DNA from: an uncultured Fusobacteriaceae bacterium
Lineage (GTDB): Bacteria; Fusobacteriota; Fusobacteriia; Fusobacteriales; Fusobacteriaceae
NCBI GenBank assembly: GCA_947038515.1
Contig: CAMQWJ010000003.1
Location: 98,822 to 162,821 of the forward strand
Direction: 5' to 3'
Length of the DNA: 64,000 bases
The translations under genes and the position numbers were made by a program. The notes beneath the pieces were generated by a model. It was not told where the DNA came from. It searched no databases and saw only the letters and a list, made by a program, of their open reading frames with translations. This document shows, piece after piece, positions 47,812 to 56,346 of the stretch. The stretch's first letter is position 1. Each line of letters starts with the position of its first letter.

Positions 47812-48678
47812 ATGAAAATTATAATAGATGAAAAATATCACGATACTAGAGTAGATCGTTTTTTGAGAAAATTACTTTCTAATACTCCTCTTACAGAAAT
47901 TTTTAAGAATATTAGAACTGGAAATATTAAAGTCAATGGAAAAAAAACTAAAGAGAATAGTCGCCTTAAATTAGGAGATGAGGTTTATATTTATGATTCT
48001 ATCATAGAGGAAAATCCAATAATAAATGAAAAAAATTATATCAATCTTTCAAAAGCTGAGATAGAATTAATAAAAAGTTCAATTGTCTATGAAGATGAAA
48101 AAATTGTTGTAATTAATAAACCATATAATACAGTTATGCACAAAGGTTCAGGCCATGATTATGGTTGGAGTGAGATGTTTAAAAGTTATTATAAAAATAA
48201 CGATTTTGGATTTGTAAATAGAATAGATAAAGCTACTTCTGGTCTGGTGATAGGTGCAAAGACTTTACCTGTGGCAAGAGAACTTTCTAAAGAGATACAA
48301 GAACATAATATAGATAAAAAATATTATATTCTTGTGGAGGGAAAGATTAAAGAAAAAGAATTTATACTAAGTACATATTTAAAAAAGATAGATACTAAAG
48401 TGATAGAAAGTTCAGTCTATATAGAGGGCTATAAAAAAAGTACTAGCCAATTTAAAGTTATTGAAAATAGGGAAAAAACAACACTTCTTATTGCAAAACT
48501 TGACACTGGTAGAACTCATCAATTGAGAGTACAACTTTCAGAAAAAAATCATCCTATTTTGGGTGACTTTAAATATGGAGCAAAGATAAAAGTAAAAAGA
48601 ATGTTTTTGCACTCTTTTTATTTAGAAATAAAAAAATATAATTTTAAACTTGAATTACCATTACCAGAAGGTTTTTAA
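47812..48678 (+). CDS. RluA-family 23S rRNA pseudouridine synthase
   Basis: A 288-residue enzyme with an N-terminal S4 RNA-binding domain (RVDRFLRKLLSNTPLTEIFK, then VNGKKTKENSRLKLGDEVYI) and an RluA-type catalytic domain. The catalytic Asp is in FVNRIDKATSGLVIGAKT. KKYYILVEGK and TGRTHQLRVQLSEKNHPILGD complete the signature. The architecture is that of RluC/RluD; the exact uridine target cannot be told from sequence. The SD GAGGAGG precedes the ATG. Confidence 0.9.
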   Translation: MKIIIDEKYHDTRVDRFLRKLLSNTPLTEIFKNIRTGNIKVNGKKTKENSRLKLGDEVYIYDSIIEENPIINEKNYINLSKAEIELIKSSIVYEDEKIVVINKPYNTVMHKGSGHDYGWSEMFKSYYKNNDFGFVNRIDKATSGLVIGAKTLPVARELSKEIQEHNIDKKYYILVEGKIKEKEFILSTYLKKIDTKVIESSVYIEGYKKSTSQFKVIENREKTTLLIAKLDTGRTHQLRVQLSEKNHPILGDFKYGAKIKVKRMFLHSFYLEIKKYNFKLELPLPEGF

Positions 48679-48712
48679 TTAGAAAAACAAAAAATCTCCT
48701 TCTTAAAACTGT

Positions 48713-48762
48713 AACCATGAAATAGGACACATGTAAAAAAGTGTCTGTTTCATGGTTTTTTT
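48713..48762 (+). terminator. Terminator after the pseudouridine synthase
   Basis: A long stem pairs AACCATGAAA..GGACAC with GTGTC..TTTCATGGTT across a 10-base loop and runs straight into a T tract. Confidence 0.9.
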
Positions 48763-48788
48763 GATATATAATACTTTATAAAAAAAGA

Positions 48789-48817
48789 TTGACATTTTAA
48801 TTTTATAATGTTATTAT
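48789..48817 (+). promoter_or_regulatory. Promoter of the leader upstream of the binding-protein/argG genes
   Basis: TTGACA (48789-48794), a 17-base spacer and TATTAT (48812-48817) form a good promoter; a TATAAT overlaps 3 bases further on. Transcription would start near 48824, about 300 bases before the first sizable gene. Confidence 0.7.
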
Positions 48818-48849
48818 AATGAAAAATCTTACTAAGGAGGTCTACTAAA

Positions 48850-48933
48850 ATGATGACTATTTTAAATTTAAGGCTACATAATAAAATTATTAAACTGAAT
48901 AGTTTTATTTTATGTGGAAAAGACTACCTATAA
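48850..48933 (+). CDS. Possible 27-residue leader peptide
   Basis: A short frame starts with two adjacent ATG codons, 9 bases after the perfect ribosome site AAGGAGG (48834-48840), and ends at TAA 48931. The peptide begins MMTILNLRLHNKIIKLNSFI and ends in CGKDYL. It holds codons uncommon in this genome (AGG, CTA, CTG) but no run of one amino acid. It lies between a strong promoter and an intrinsic terminator, the arrangement expected of a translation-coupled attenuator. Real translation is inferred only. I do not recognise the peptide. Confidence 0.5.
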   Translation: MMTILNLRLHNKIIKLNSFILCGKDYL

Positions 48934-48995
48934 TCATTATATGAAAAGATTGAAAAAATATATTTTATTTTTTCATGAGCAGATATATTTTTATT

Positions 48996-49028
48996 AAAAA
49001 GTCAATTTTACTATTGGCTTTTTTTTTA
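48996..49028 (+). terminator. Intrinsic terminator within the leader region
   Basis: AAAAAGTCAAT (48996-49006) and ATTGGCTTTTT (49013-49023) pair with one G-T pair across a 6-base loop, followed by further Ts. It sits 63 bases after the sORF stop and before the binding-protein gene, so it can act as an attenuator. Confidence 0.75.
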
Positions 49029-49119
49029 TATAAATAAATATTAAAAAAAAGGAGGCTAAGTAAGAAAAAAGAAAAAAAGGGAGGATAGGTAAATAAAAAA
49101 GATAATTTACTTAAAAAAA

Positions 49120-49845
49120 ATGACTAAAATTAATGGATTATTAACAAAAATTGTATGTGTTGCTATTTTTTCTATCACGTTGTTTGCTAAAGATACTTTA
49201 TATGTAGGAACAAATGCTGAGTTTGCACCTTTTGAATATTTAGAATACAATAAGATTGTAGGATTTGATATTGAACTGATTAAAGAGATTGGTAATATTA
49301 TAGATAAAGATATTAAAGTTAAAAATATCTCTTTTGATGGTTTATTACCTGCACTAGAAGCAAAAAAAATCGATATTATCATCGCTGGAATGACTATAAC
49401 AGAAGATAGAAAGAAGTTTGTTGATTTTTCTGATGCTTATTTCTCAGCTAAACAAGTTATTATTTTAAAGAAAGATGTTAACAATATAAATTCTTTAAAT
49501 GATTTAGTAGATAAAAAAACAGGAGTAATTTTAGGTTATACAGGAGATTTAATAGTTTCTAAAATTAAAGGAATTAATAAAGAACAATACAATTCTACCT
49601 CTGGAGGAATTATTGCTCTTCTTTCTGGAAAAATAGATGCTTTTGTTTTAGACTCTGCTCCTAGCAAAAATTATATTAAAAAAAATAAAAATTTAAAAAT
49701 TGTAGAATTAGATATTGCTGAAGAAAATTATGCAATAGCTATTAGAAAAAATCAAGATAATTTAGTATTTCAAATAAATTTAGCTTTAAAGAAACTTAAA
49801 TCAAATGGTGTCTACGATAAATTGTTAGAAAAATATTTTAAATAA
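49120..49845 (+). CDS. Extracellular amino-acid-binding protein (SBP family 3)
   Basis: A 241-residue periplasmic solute-binding protein of the polar/basic amino acid type. The signal peptide core [12 protein letters not shown] is followed by [52 protein letters not shown] and [18 protein letters not shown]. There is no lipobox. No permease or ATPase gene is adjacent. The ATG at 49120 lacks a close ribosome site: GGGAGG is at 49079-49084, ideally placed for the in-frame ATA at 49093, which would give a more usual MKKIIYLKK-like start. With argG downstream the ligand may be arginine or a precursor, but that is inference. Confidence 0.85.
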   Translation: MTKINGLLTKIVCVAIFSITLFAKDTLYVGTNAEFAPFEYLEYNKIVGFDIELIKEIGNIIDKDIKVKNISFDGLLPALEAKKIDIIIAGMTITEDRKKFVDFSDAYFSAKQVIILKKDVNNINSLNDLVDKKTGVILGYTGDLIVSKIKGINKEQYNSTSGGIIALLSGKIDAFVLDSAPSKNYIKKNKNLKIVELDIAEENYAIAIRKNQDNLVFQINLALKKLKSNGVYDKLLEKYFK

Positions 49846-49865
49846 TTAATTTTAATGGAGGAAAA

Positions 49866-51071
49866 ATGAAAGAGAAAATAGTTTTAGCGTACTCAGGGGG
49901 ATTAGATACATCTGTTATAGTACCATGGTTAAAAGAAAATTATGATTGTGATATTATTGCTGTAGCAGTCAATGTAGGTCAAAAAGAAGATTTTAAAGCT
50001 GTGGAAGAAAAAGCATACCTTATAGGTGCTTCTAAATTTTATTTGATAGATAAAACTAAAGAATTTGTAGAAGATTATATTTTCCCTACTTTAAAAGCTG
50101 GTGCAATGTATGAAAATAGATATCTTTTAGGGACTTCTATGGCAAGACCAGTTATATCAAAAGCACTTGTAGAAATAGCACATTTAGAAGGTGCAAAATA
50201 TATATCTCATGGGGCTACGGGGAAAGGAAACGATCAAGTTCGTTTTGAACTAGCTATAAAATCCTTAGATCCTCATATTCTCATTATAGCACCTTGGAGA
50301 ATTTGGGATATTAAATCTAGAGAAGAAGAAATTCAATATTTAGAACAGAGAGGAATTAGCTTACCTTTTCATAAAAAATCCCCTTATAGTAGAGATGAAA
50401 ATCTTTTTCATATTAGCCACGAAGGATTTGATCTTGAAAAACCATCTCAGGAACCTAATTTTGAAAATGTTCTACAATGGTCAAAGCCATTAGAAAGAAC
50501 TCCTGATGTTGCAGAATATATTAGTATCGAATTTCTTAAAGGAATTCCTATCGCTTTAAATGGAGAAAAAAAAGATGGAATTTCAATTATAAAAGAATTA
50601 AACAAAATAGGAGGAGAACATGGAGTAGGTGTTCTTGACTTAGTTGAAAATAGACTAATTGGTATGAAATCAAGAGGAGTTTATGAAACTCCTGGTGGAA
50701 CATTACTATTTTATGCACATGATGAATTAGAGCGTCTTTGTCTAGATAAGGAAACTCATCATAGAAAACTACATCTTGCCTATGATTTTTCAAAATTAGT
50801 TTATAACGGACAATGGTTTACTACATTAAGAAAATCTATTAGTGCCTTCGTTGATGTGACTCAAGAGTTTGTAACTGGTGAAATAAAACTAAAGCTTTAC
50901 AAAGGAAATTATACTCTTGCTGGAAGTTCTTCTCCATATTCATTATATTCAGAAGAATATTCTACTTTTGAAAAAGATTCTGTATACAACCAACAAGATG
51001 CTGAAGGTTTTATCAATTTATTTGGTCTTCCATTAAAGATAGAAGCTTTACTTCGTAAAGATATAAAATAA
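49866..51071 (+). CDS. argG: Argininosuccinate synthase
   Basis: ArgG (401 residues) joins citrulline and aspartate with ATP to make argininosuccinate. The PP-loop [37 protein letters not shown] and the C-terminal [19 protein letters not shown] are typical. The SD GGAGG lies before ATG 49866, 21 bases after the binding-protein stop. No argH or other arginine genes are adjacent, so the second step of the pathway must be encoded elsewhere. Confidence 0.97.
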   Translation: MKEKIVLAYSGGLDTSVIVPWLKENYDCDIIAVAVNVGQKEDFKAVEEKAYLIGASKFYLIDKTKEFVEDYIFPTLKAGAMYENRYLLGTSMARPVISKALVEIAHLEGAKYISHGATGKGNDQVRFELAIKSLDPHILIIAPWRIWDIKSREEEIQYLEQRGISLPFHKKSPYSRDENLFHISHEGFDLEKPSQEPNFENVLQWSKPLERTPDVAEYISIEFLKGIPIALNGEKKDGISIIKELNKIGGEHGVGVLDLVENRLIGMKSRGVYETPGGTLLFYAHDELERLCLDKETHHRKLHLAYDFSKLVYNGQWFTTLRKSISAFVDVTQEFVTGEIKLKLYKGNYTLAGSSSPYSLYSEEYSTFEKDSVYNQQDAEGFINLFGLPLKIEALLRKDIK

Positions 51072-51094
51072 TTTTTATTATACTATTAAAAATA

Positions 51095-51156
51095 AAAAAT
51101 ACTTAAACAATTTAAGCTCTATAAAATAGAGAACAAAAACTTGTTTAAGTATTTTT
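51095..51156. terminator. Bidirectional terminator between argG and bioB
   Basis: A 16-bp outer stem AAAAATACTTAAACAA (51095-51110) pairs with 51141-51156, and an inner CTCTAT/ATAGAG hairpin lies in the loop. The T run on one side and the A run on the other let it serve argG and the convergent bioB unit. Confidence 0.85.
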
Positions 51157-51195
51157 ATTTAAATATTATATTAATTTTTATTTTTATCAATAATT

Positions 51196-51261
51196 TTACT
51201 CTATTCTCTTATACAGTTCTATTATTTCACCAATCAATTCTCGACTTAAAATAGCTCCCAT
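51196..51261 (-). CDS. Short frame after bioB (21 residues), doubtful
   Basis: An ATG five bases past the bioB stop opens a 21-codon frame reading MGAILSRELIGEIIELYKRI plus Glu. The amphipathic pattern looks protein-like and could be the remnant of a longer gene, but no ribosome site precedes it. Function is unknown. Confidence 0.25.
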   Translation of the reverse strand: MGAILSRELIGEIIELYKRIE

Positions 51262-51265
51262 TATT

Positions 51266-52264
51266 TTAAATATTAAAACCTGCCACTCTTATATTCTTTT
51301 TATCCTCTTCCACACTACTTCCAATTGTTGTTAAAAAATCCCCAGTTAAAGCTGAGTTTATTCCTGCTGTAAAACCAACTTTTTCAAAATTTTTAAGTTG
51401 TTGTCTACCACCAGCATATTTTATAGATATATTTGGTAAAATATATCTGAAAATTGCTATTGTTTTTAATATTTCCATTGAAGAAAGGGACTCTTTTGTT
51501 TCAAGAGGGGTACCCTTTATTGGAGTTAAAATATTTATAGGTACTGAATCTACACCAAGTTTTTTTAGTTCAAAAGCTATATTTAATCTATCTTTTCTAC
51601 TCTCTCCTACTCCTAAAATACAACCACTACATATTCTCAAACCAGCTTTTTTACAATTTTTAATAGTTTGTATTCTATCTTGATAACTATGGGTTGTGCA
51701 TAGTTTAGGAAAATATTTCTTAGAAGTTTCAATATTATGATGATATGTAGTAACACCAACTTTTTTTAACTGAATAGCCTGATTTAGACCTATTATTCCA
51801 TGAGAAGCACATAATTCTATTTTGTTCGTATTCGTTTTTAAATAAATATATATATTACTTAATATTTCTAATTCTTTTTTAGAGTTAAGACCTTTCCCAC
51901 TACTTACTAAAGAAAATCTATCTATTCCTAAAATTTCATTCTTTAAAGCTTCTTTGACTATTTCTTCTTTCTTTAAAAGAGGATATTCTGAAGTAGAGGT
52001 TGAATAATGACTAGACTGAGCACAATATATACAATCTTCGGAACATTTACCAGATTTTATATTCATTATTGTACATAATTCAAATTCTTCTCCACAAAAA
52101 TATTTTCTTAATTCATTTGCTCCATAGAAAAGTTTATTCATATGTTCTTCATTATTAGTATCTAACTCTATTAGAAATTCAGCTTCTTCATAAGAAATAG
52201 AGTTTTTTTCAAAAATGTTATTTAGAATACTATCAATTCTATCTATAATTTTAAAATTATTCAT
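51266..52264 (-). CDS. bioB: Biotin synthase
   Basis: BioB (332 residues) is the radical SAM enzyme that inserts sulfur into dethiobiotin. The [4Fe-4S] motif is Cys74, Cys78 and Cys81 in SGKCSEDCIYCAQSSHYST. Other family segments are GICSG-like LRICSGCILGVGESRKDR, NILTPIKGTPLE and KYAGGRQQL. SD AAGGAG precedes the ATG on the minus strand. It is transcribed away from bioD-bioC, across a shared control region. Confidence 0.96.
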   Translation of the reverse strand: MNNFKIIDRIDSILNNIFEKNSISYEEAEFLIELDTNNEEHMNKLFYGANELRKYFCGEEFELCTIMNIKSGKCSEDCIYCAQSSHYSTSTSEYPLLKKEEIVKEALKNEILGIDRFSLVSSGKGLNSKKELEILSNIYIYLKTNTNKIELCASHGIIGLNQAIQLKKVGVTTYHHNIETSKKYFPKLCTTHSYQDRIQTIKNCKKAGLRICSGCILGVGESRKDRLNIAFELKKLGVDSVPINILTPIKGTPLETKESLSSMEILKTIAIFRYILPNISIKYAGGRQQLKNFEKVGFTAGINSALTGDFLTTIGSSVEEDKKNIRVAGFNI

Positions 52265-52330
52265 AATAATTATTCTCCTTAAAAATTTTTTTTAAATTAG
52301 AGGGTAATTTTTTACCTTTGTTATTCAAAT

Positions 52331-52383
52331 TTTAGATCTTTTTTATAAAAATATTGTCAACTTTTTATAAAAAAATATCTAAT
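52331..52383. promoter_or_regulatory. Symmetrical divergent promoter element of the bio genes
   Basis: ATTGTCAAC (52353-52361) gives TTGACA on the minus strand (52360-52355) and TTGTCA on the plus strand (52354-52359). At 18 bases on each side lie TCTAAA (minus, 52336-52331) and TCTAAT (plus, 52378-52383). The whole 53-base element is a long imperfect palindrome, so bioB and bioD promoters would share one -35 box. Confidence 0.5.
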
Positions 52384-52494
52384 TTAAAAATGTTGTGATA
52401 TACTTATTTATATAAGTTGGTATTAAAAAAAACGTATTTAAAATAAAGGGAAACAAAATTTAAAGTTTAAAAAATTTTAACATATCAAGTAACG

Positions 52495-52528
52495 ATTGTC
52501 AACATTATAAAAATAAAATTTATAATGT
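52495..52528. promoter_or_regulatory. Second ATTGTCAAC element with inverted repeat before bioD
   Basis: ATTGTCAAC recurs at 52495-52503. On the plus strand TTGTCA (52496-52501) is followed after 19 bases by TATAAT (52521-52526). On the minus strand TTGACA is followed after 17 bases by TAAAAT. ACATTATAAA (52502-52511) and TTTATAATGT (52519-52528) are exact inverted repeats across the plus promoter, a candidate operator. The rest of the 319-base gap is AT-rich with no gene. Confidence 0.55.
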
Positions 52529-52583
52529 GGCATAATATGAACAATATTAGTATATAAAAATTATTTATAAAAAGGAGAATAAT

Positions 52584-53234
52584 ATGAAAAAAACAAAAAA
52601 TTTTTTTATAACAGGAACAGATACAGATATTGGAAAGACATATGTTTCTGCACTTCTTTATAAAGGGCTTAAAAATTATGGGTGTGATTACTATAAACCT
52701 GTTCAAAGTGGAGCCAAAAGTATACTTACTTCAGATGTTGGATTTGTTTCTAACTTTAATAAAATTATTCCTCAGGAAAAAATGTGCACTTATAGTTTTA
52801 AAGAACCGGTTTCCCCTCACTTAGCCAGTGAAATATCTGGAGTTAATATTGATTTAAAAAAAATTTTAGAATACTTTTCCATTGAAAAAGAAAATTTTAC
52901 ATTAGTTGAGGGAGCTGGTGGTCTGTATACACCATTAGTTAGAAATAAAGTTTATATTTTCAATTTAATAAAGTTGTTAGATTTACCAGTCATAGTAGTG
53001 TGTTCTACGAAAATTGGAACGATAAATCATACAATGTTAACTATAGAATTTTTAAAGAATAAAAATATAAAAATTCATTCTATTATATTTAATAACTATA
53101 CTTCACAGTTTTATGAAACTGATAATATTAAAGTTATTTTAGAAGAAAGTAAAATCAAAAATTTTTTAATAGTGAAGAAAGATCAAAAATCTATTCCTTT
53201 AGAAGAAATAAATAAAATTTTTAATATAAAATAA
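52584..53234 (+). CDS. bioD: Dethiobiotin synthetase
   Basis: BioD (216 residues) closes the ureido ring from diaminopelargonate, CO2 and ATP. The P-loop is FITGTDTDIGKTYVSALLY. YYKPVQSGAKS and VEGAGGLYTPLVRNKVY follow as in the family. SD AAAGGAG lies before ATG 52584. It is the first gene of the plus-strand biotin unit. Confidence 0.95.
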   Translation: MKKTKNFFITGTDTDIGKTYVSALLYKGLKNYGCDYYKPVQSGAKSILTSDVGFVSNFNKIIPQEKMCTYSFKEPVSPHLASEISGVNIDLKKILEYFSIEKENFTLVEGAGGLYTPLVRNKVYIFNLIKLLDLPVIVVCSTKIGTINHTMLTIEFLKNKNIKIHSIIFNNYTSQFYETDNIKVILEESKIKNFLIVKKDQKSIPLEEINKIFNIK

Positions 53235-53248
53235 AAGGAGAGGTGAAA

Positions 53249-54613
53249 TTGAAAAAATTAAGTCCATTACAAGAAAAAGATTTAAAATATATTTTTCATC
53301 CTTGTTCACAAATGAAAGATTATGAAACTTTGGCACCAATGGTAATTAAAGAAGGAAAAGGTATCTATCTTACTGATGAATTTGGAAATACATATATGGA
53401 TTGTGTTTCAAGTTGGTGGGTTAATCTTTTTGGACATTCTAATTCAAGAATAAATGAGGCATTAATAACTCAAGTAAAGAAATTAGAACATGTTATTTTT
53501 GTAAATTTTACACATGAACCTGCAATTGAATTAGGTGAAAGACTTATTTCTGTTGCCCCGAAAGGTCTAGAAAAACTAATTTTTGCAGAAAATGGTGCTT
53601 CTAGTGTAGAAATTGCTTTGAAAATATCTTTTCAGTATCATCAGCAAAAAGGTAATCCTAATAAAAAAAGATTTATCTCTTTGATTAATGCATATCATGG
53701 AGAAACTTTAGGTGCTTTGGGAGTTACAGATATAGATTTATTTACTTCGATATATAAACCTTTAATTCATGAATCTATTAAAGTGAAAGGACCTAATTGT
53801 TATTCGTGTGAATATAATAAAAAATCAGAAACTTGTGAGGCTGAATGCTTTGAACATATGCAAAAAATAATAGAAAAAAATCATGAAGAAATTTCTGCAG
53901 TTATCATTGAGCCTATGGTTCAAGGAGGTGCAGGAATGAGAATATATTCTCCTATTTATTTGAAAAAACTGAGAAAACTTACAAAAGAATATAATCTTCA
54001 TTTTATTGCTGATGAGATTGCTACTGGATTTGGTAGAACTGGAAAAATGTTTGCAGTGGAACATGCTGAAATTAGCCCTGATATAATGTGTGTAGCAAAA
54101 GGTCTTACTGCAGGATACTTCCCTATGAGCCTTACTCTCATTACAAATGAGATTTATTCTGCCTTTTATGATGAATACCAAACGGGAAAATCATTTCTAC
54201 ATTCTCATAGTTATTCTGGAAATCCACTTGGTTGTGCTATTGCAGTGGAGACATTAAAAATATTTCAAGAAGAAAATATTCTTGATATGATAACTAAAAA
54301 ATCTTTTTATTTAAAGAAAAAGGCTTTGGAAATATTTAAATCACATCCTAATGTTGGTGAATATAGACAAATTGGACTTATTGGGGCTTTGGAAATATTT
54401 GTTAATCCTAAAACTAATGAAGGTTTTTCTCATAATGAAAGAGCTGGGTTTGAAATTTATAAAATAGCTCTAAAAAAAGGTGCTATTTTAAGACCTTTAG
54501 GAAATGTGATTTATTTTATGCCACCTTATATTATTACAGAAGAGGAAATAGATAAGATGCTGACTATTTGTAAAGAATCACTAGATGAATATATTGCTAG
54601 TAGAATAAATTAA
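53249..54613 (+). CDS. bioA: Adenosylmethionine-8-amino-7-oxononanoate aminotransferase
   Basis: BioA (454 residues) is a class III PLP aminotransferase making 7,8-diaminopelargonate from KAPA with SAM as amino donor. IFHPCSQMKDYETLAP at the start, WWVNLFGHSNSRIN, FAENGASSVEIALKIS and the PLP-Lys stretch CVAKGLTAGYFPMS are characteristic. TTG 53249 is the likely start, eight bases after AGGAG; GTG 53243 is too close to it. It begins 14 bases after bioD. Confidence 0.95.
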   Translation: MKKLSPLQEKDLKYIFHPCSQMKDYETLAPMVIKEGKGIYLTDEFGNTYMDCVSSWWVNLFGHSNSRINEALITQVKKLEHVIFVNFTHEPAIELGERLISVAPKGLEKLIFAENGASSVEIALKISFQYHQQKGNPNKKRFISLINAYHGETLGALGVTDIDLFTSIYKPLIHESIKVKGPNCYSCEYNKKSETCEAECFEHMQKIIEKNHEEISAVIIEPMVQGGAGMRIYSPIYLKKLRKLTKEYNLHFIADEIATGFGRTGKMFAVEHAEISPDIMCVAKGLTAGYFPMSLTLITNEIYSAFYDEYQTGKSFLHSHSYSGNPLGCAIAVETLKIFQEENILDMITKKSFYLKKKALEIFKSHPNVGEYRQIGLIGALEIFVNPKTNEGFSHNERAGFEIYKIALKKGAILRPLGNVIYFMPPYIITEEEIDKMLTICKESLDEYIASRIN

Positions 54614-54629
54614 ATTGAGGTATAAAATT

Positions 54630-55748
54630 ATGGAGAATATGATGAGAGAAGAACTTGAAAAAGCAAAAAAGAATAGAAATTTTAGAACATTAAAAACCTA
54701 TAGTAGAGATATGATAAATTTTTCTTCTAATGATTATTTAAATCTTTCTGATGATTTAGAATTAAAAAAAATTTTTTTTAATTTTTATAATAATCTATCT
54801 TTTTCTTCTGGATCCTCACGATTAATTACAGGAAGTTATTCTTTAATTATGCAACTAGAAGAAAGAGTTAATTCAATTTATAAAAAAGAGGCTTTACAGT
54901 TTAATAGTGGATTTGATGCTAATAGTTGCTTGATTGAAACCCTTTTTAATAAAAATTCACTTATTATTTCTGATAAATTGAATCATTCTAGTATTTATAG
55001 TGGTATAGTTGCTTCAGGAGCCAAACTATTAAGGTATAAACATTTAAATGTGAATCATTTAGAATCTCTTCTCCTTAAATATTCCAATGATTTTAAAAAT
55101 ATTCTTGTAATTACAGAAACTATTTTCAGCATGGATGGTGATTGTTGTAATCTTAAAGAAATAATAGAGTTAAAAAATAAATATTCTTTTAAACTTATGG
55201 TGGATGAAGCTCATACGTATGGAGTTTACGGGTATGGTTTAGCTTATAGTCTTAAATTGCTCCCATCTATTGACTATTTGAGTATTCCATTAGGAAAAGG
55301 AGGAGCATCAATCGGTGCTTATCTTTTAACAGATTCAATTACTAAAGAATATATTATTAATAAAGGAAAAAAGTTTATTTATACCACTGCTCTTCCTCCT
55401 ATAAACACTGCTTGGAATATTTTTATTTTAGAAAATATGGAAAGCTTTTATGAAAAAATAGTTTCTTTTAAGAGTTTAATAGATTTCACAATAAATTATA
55501 TGAGTGAATTAAAAATTAAAACAGAATCTAATTCTCATATTATTTCTATTCTATTTAAAGATAATCTAAAAGTTGATCGTGTTGTGAGTAATCTAATTAA
55601 AAAAAATTATATTGTACATGGGATAAAAGAACCTACAGTTCCAATAGGAACTTCAAGGATTAGAGTAAGTCTAAACTTAGGACTTACTAAAGAAAATATA
55701 AGGTGCTTTTTGGAGGATTTAAACAATGAAATTAATAATATTTTTTAA
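54630..55748 (+). CDS. bioF: 8-amino-7-oxononanoate synthase
   Basis: BioF (372 residues) is a PLP alpha-oxoamine synthase that condenses pimeloyl thioester with alanine. SSNDYLNLSDD, GSSRLITGSYSLIMQLEE, FNSGFDANSCLIETLF, DEAHTYGVYGYG and the PLP-Lys in SIPLGKGGASIGAYLL are all present. ATG 54630 is chosen, after GAGG at 54617-54620; other in-frame ATGs lie at 54639 and 54642. The end overlaps bioG by 23 bases. Confidence 0.94.
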   Translation: MENMMREELEKAKKNRNFRTLKTYSRDMINFSSNDYLNLSDDLELKKIFFNFYNNLSFSSGSSRLITGSYSLIMQLEERVNSIYKKEALQFNSGFDANSCLIETLFNKNSLIISDKLNHSSIYSGIVASGAKLLRYKHLNVNHLESLLLKYSNDFKNILVITETIFSMDGDCCNLKEIIELKNKYSFKLMVDEAHTYGVYGYGLAYSLKLLPSIDYLSIPLGKGGASIGAYLLTDSITKEYIINKGKKFIYTTALPPINTAWNIFILENMESFYEKIVSFKSLIDFTINYMSELKIKTESNSHIISILFKDNLKVDRVVSNLIKKNYIVHGIKEPTVPIGTSRIRVSLNLGLTKENIRCFLEDLNNEINNIF

Positions 55749-56346
55749 TGGTTGGGGAATGAATAGTGATATTTTCAATCATTTTCCTATAGAAAAAAAA
55801 ATCACAATAATTTTTATAAATTACCCCTATTCTACCAAGAGTATTCAAAAAATAAACACTTCATTATTTGATGAAGTGTTTATTTTGGGGTGGTCTTTTG
55901 GTGCCTATTATGCTAATATTTTTCTAAAAGAGTATCCGGCATTCCAAAAATATGTTACTATAGCTATCAATGGGTCACCTGAACTTATTGGGAAATATGG
56001 TATTTCTGAAAAGGTTTTTAATATAACAAAAGATTCTCTTTCTTTAGAATCTCTTGCTAAATTTGATTGTAAAATGCTTGCTCCACCCAATTTTAGGAGG
56101 AGCACCCCTTATATTGAAAAATTAAAAGAAGAACTTATTTTTTTTAAAACTCAATATAAAGTGGTAGATAATCACTTTAAGTATGCTTTGATCTCTAAAA
56201 ATGATAAAATAATTCCTTTTAAAAATCAAATTTTATATTTTGAACAAGAAAAAATTAAGATTAAAATAATAGAGAGTGGTCACTATATTTTTAATTGTTT
56301 TTTTGGTTTCAATAATATTATTGCACTTTTAGACTATGAAGTTTAA
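55726..56346 (+). CDS. bioG: Pimeloyl-ACP methyl ester esterase BioG
   Basis: BioG (206 residues) is an alpha/beta-hydrolase-like esterase that removes the methyl group from pimeloyl-ACP methyl ester, ending the BioC-initiated route; it replaces BioH. It begins IIFFNGWGMNSDIFNHF, with the nucleophile Ser in ILGWSFGAYYAN and a His near the end in ESGHYIFNCFFGF. SD GGAGG lies inside bioF and the ATG overlaps bioF by 23 bases. It overlaps bioC by 11 bases, so the three are translationally coupled. Confidence 0.93.
   Translation: MKLIIFFNGWGMNSDIFNHFPIEKKITIIFINYPYSTKSIQKINTSLFDEVFILGWSFGAYYANIFLKEYPAFQKYVTIAINGSPELIGKYGISEKVFNITKDSLSLESLAKFDCKMLAPPNFRRSTPYIEKLKEELIFFKTQYKVVDNHFKYALISKNDKIIPFKNQILYFEQEKIKIKIIESGHYIFNCFFGFNNIIALLDYEV

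Noticed and set aside
48947..48994. A second short frame (MKRLKKYILFF...) after the leader sORF
   Set aside because: No ribosome site and only 16 codons; probably chance.
49120..49845. Complete arginine ABC transporter
   Set aside because: Only the binding protein is present; no permease or ATP-binding gene is adjacent, so no transporter operon is claimed.
52265..52583. Classical two-half-site BirA operator
   Set aside because: ATTGTCAAC resembles one half-site, but no matching complement lies 14-15 bases away at either copy, so a standard BirA box is not supported.
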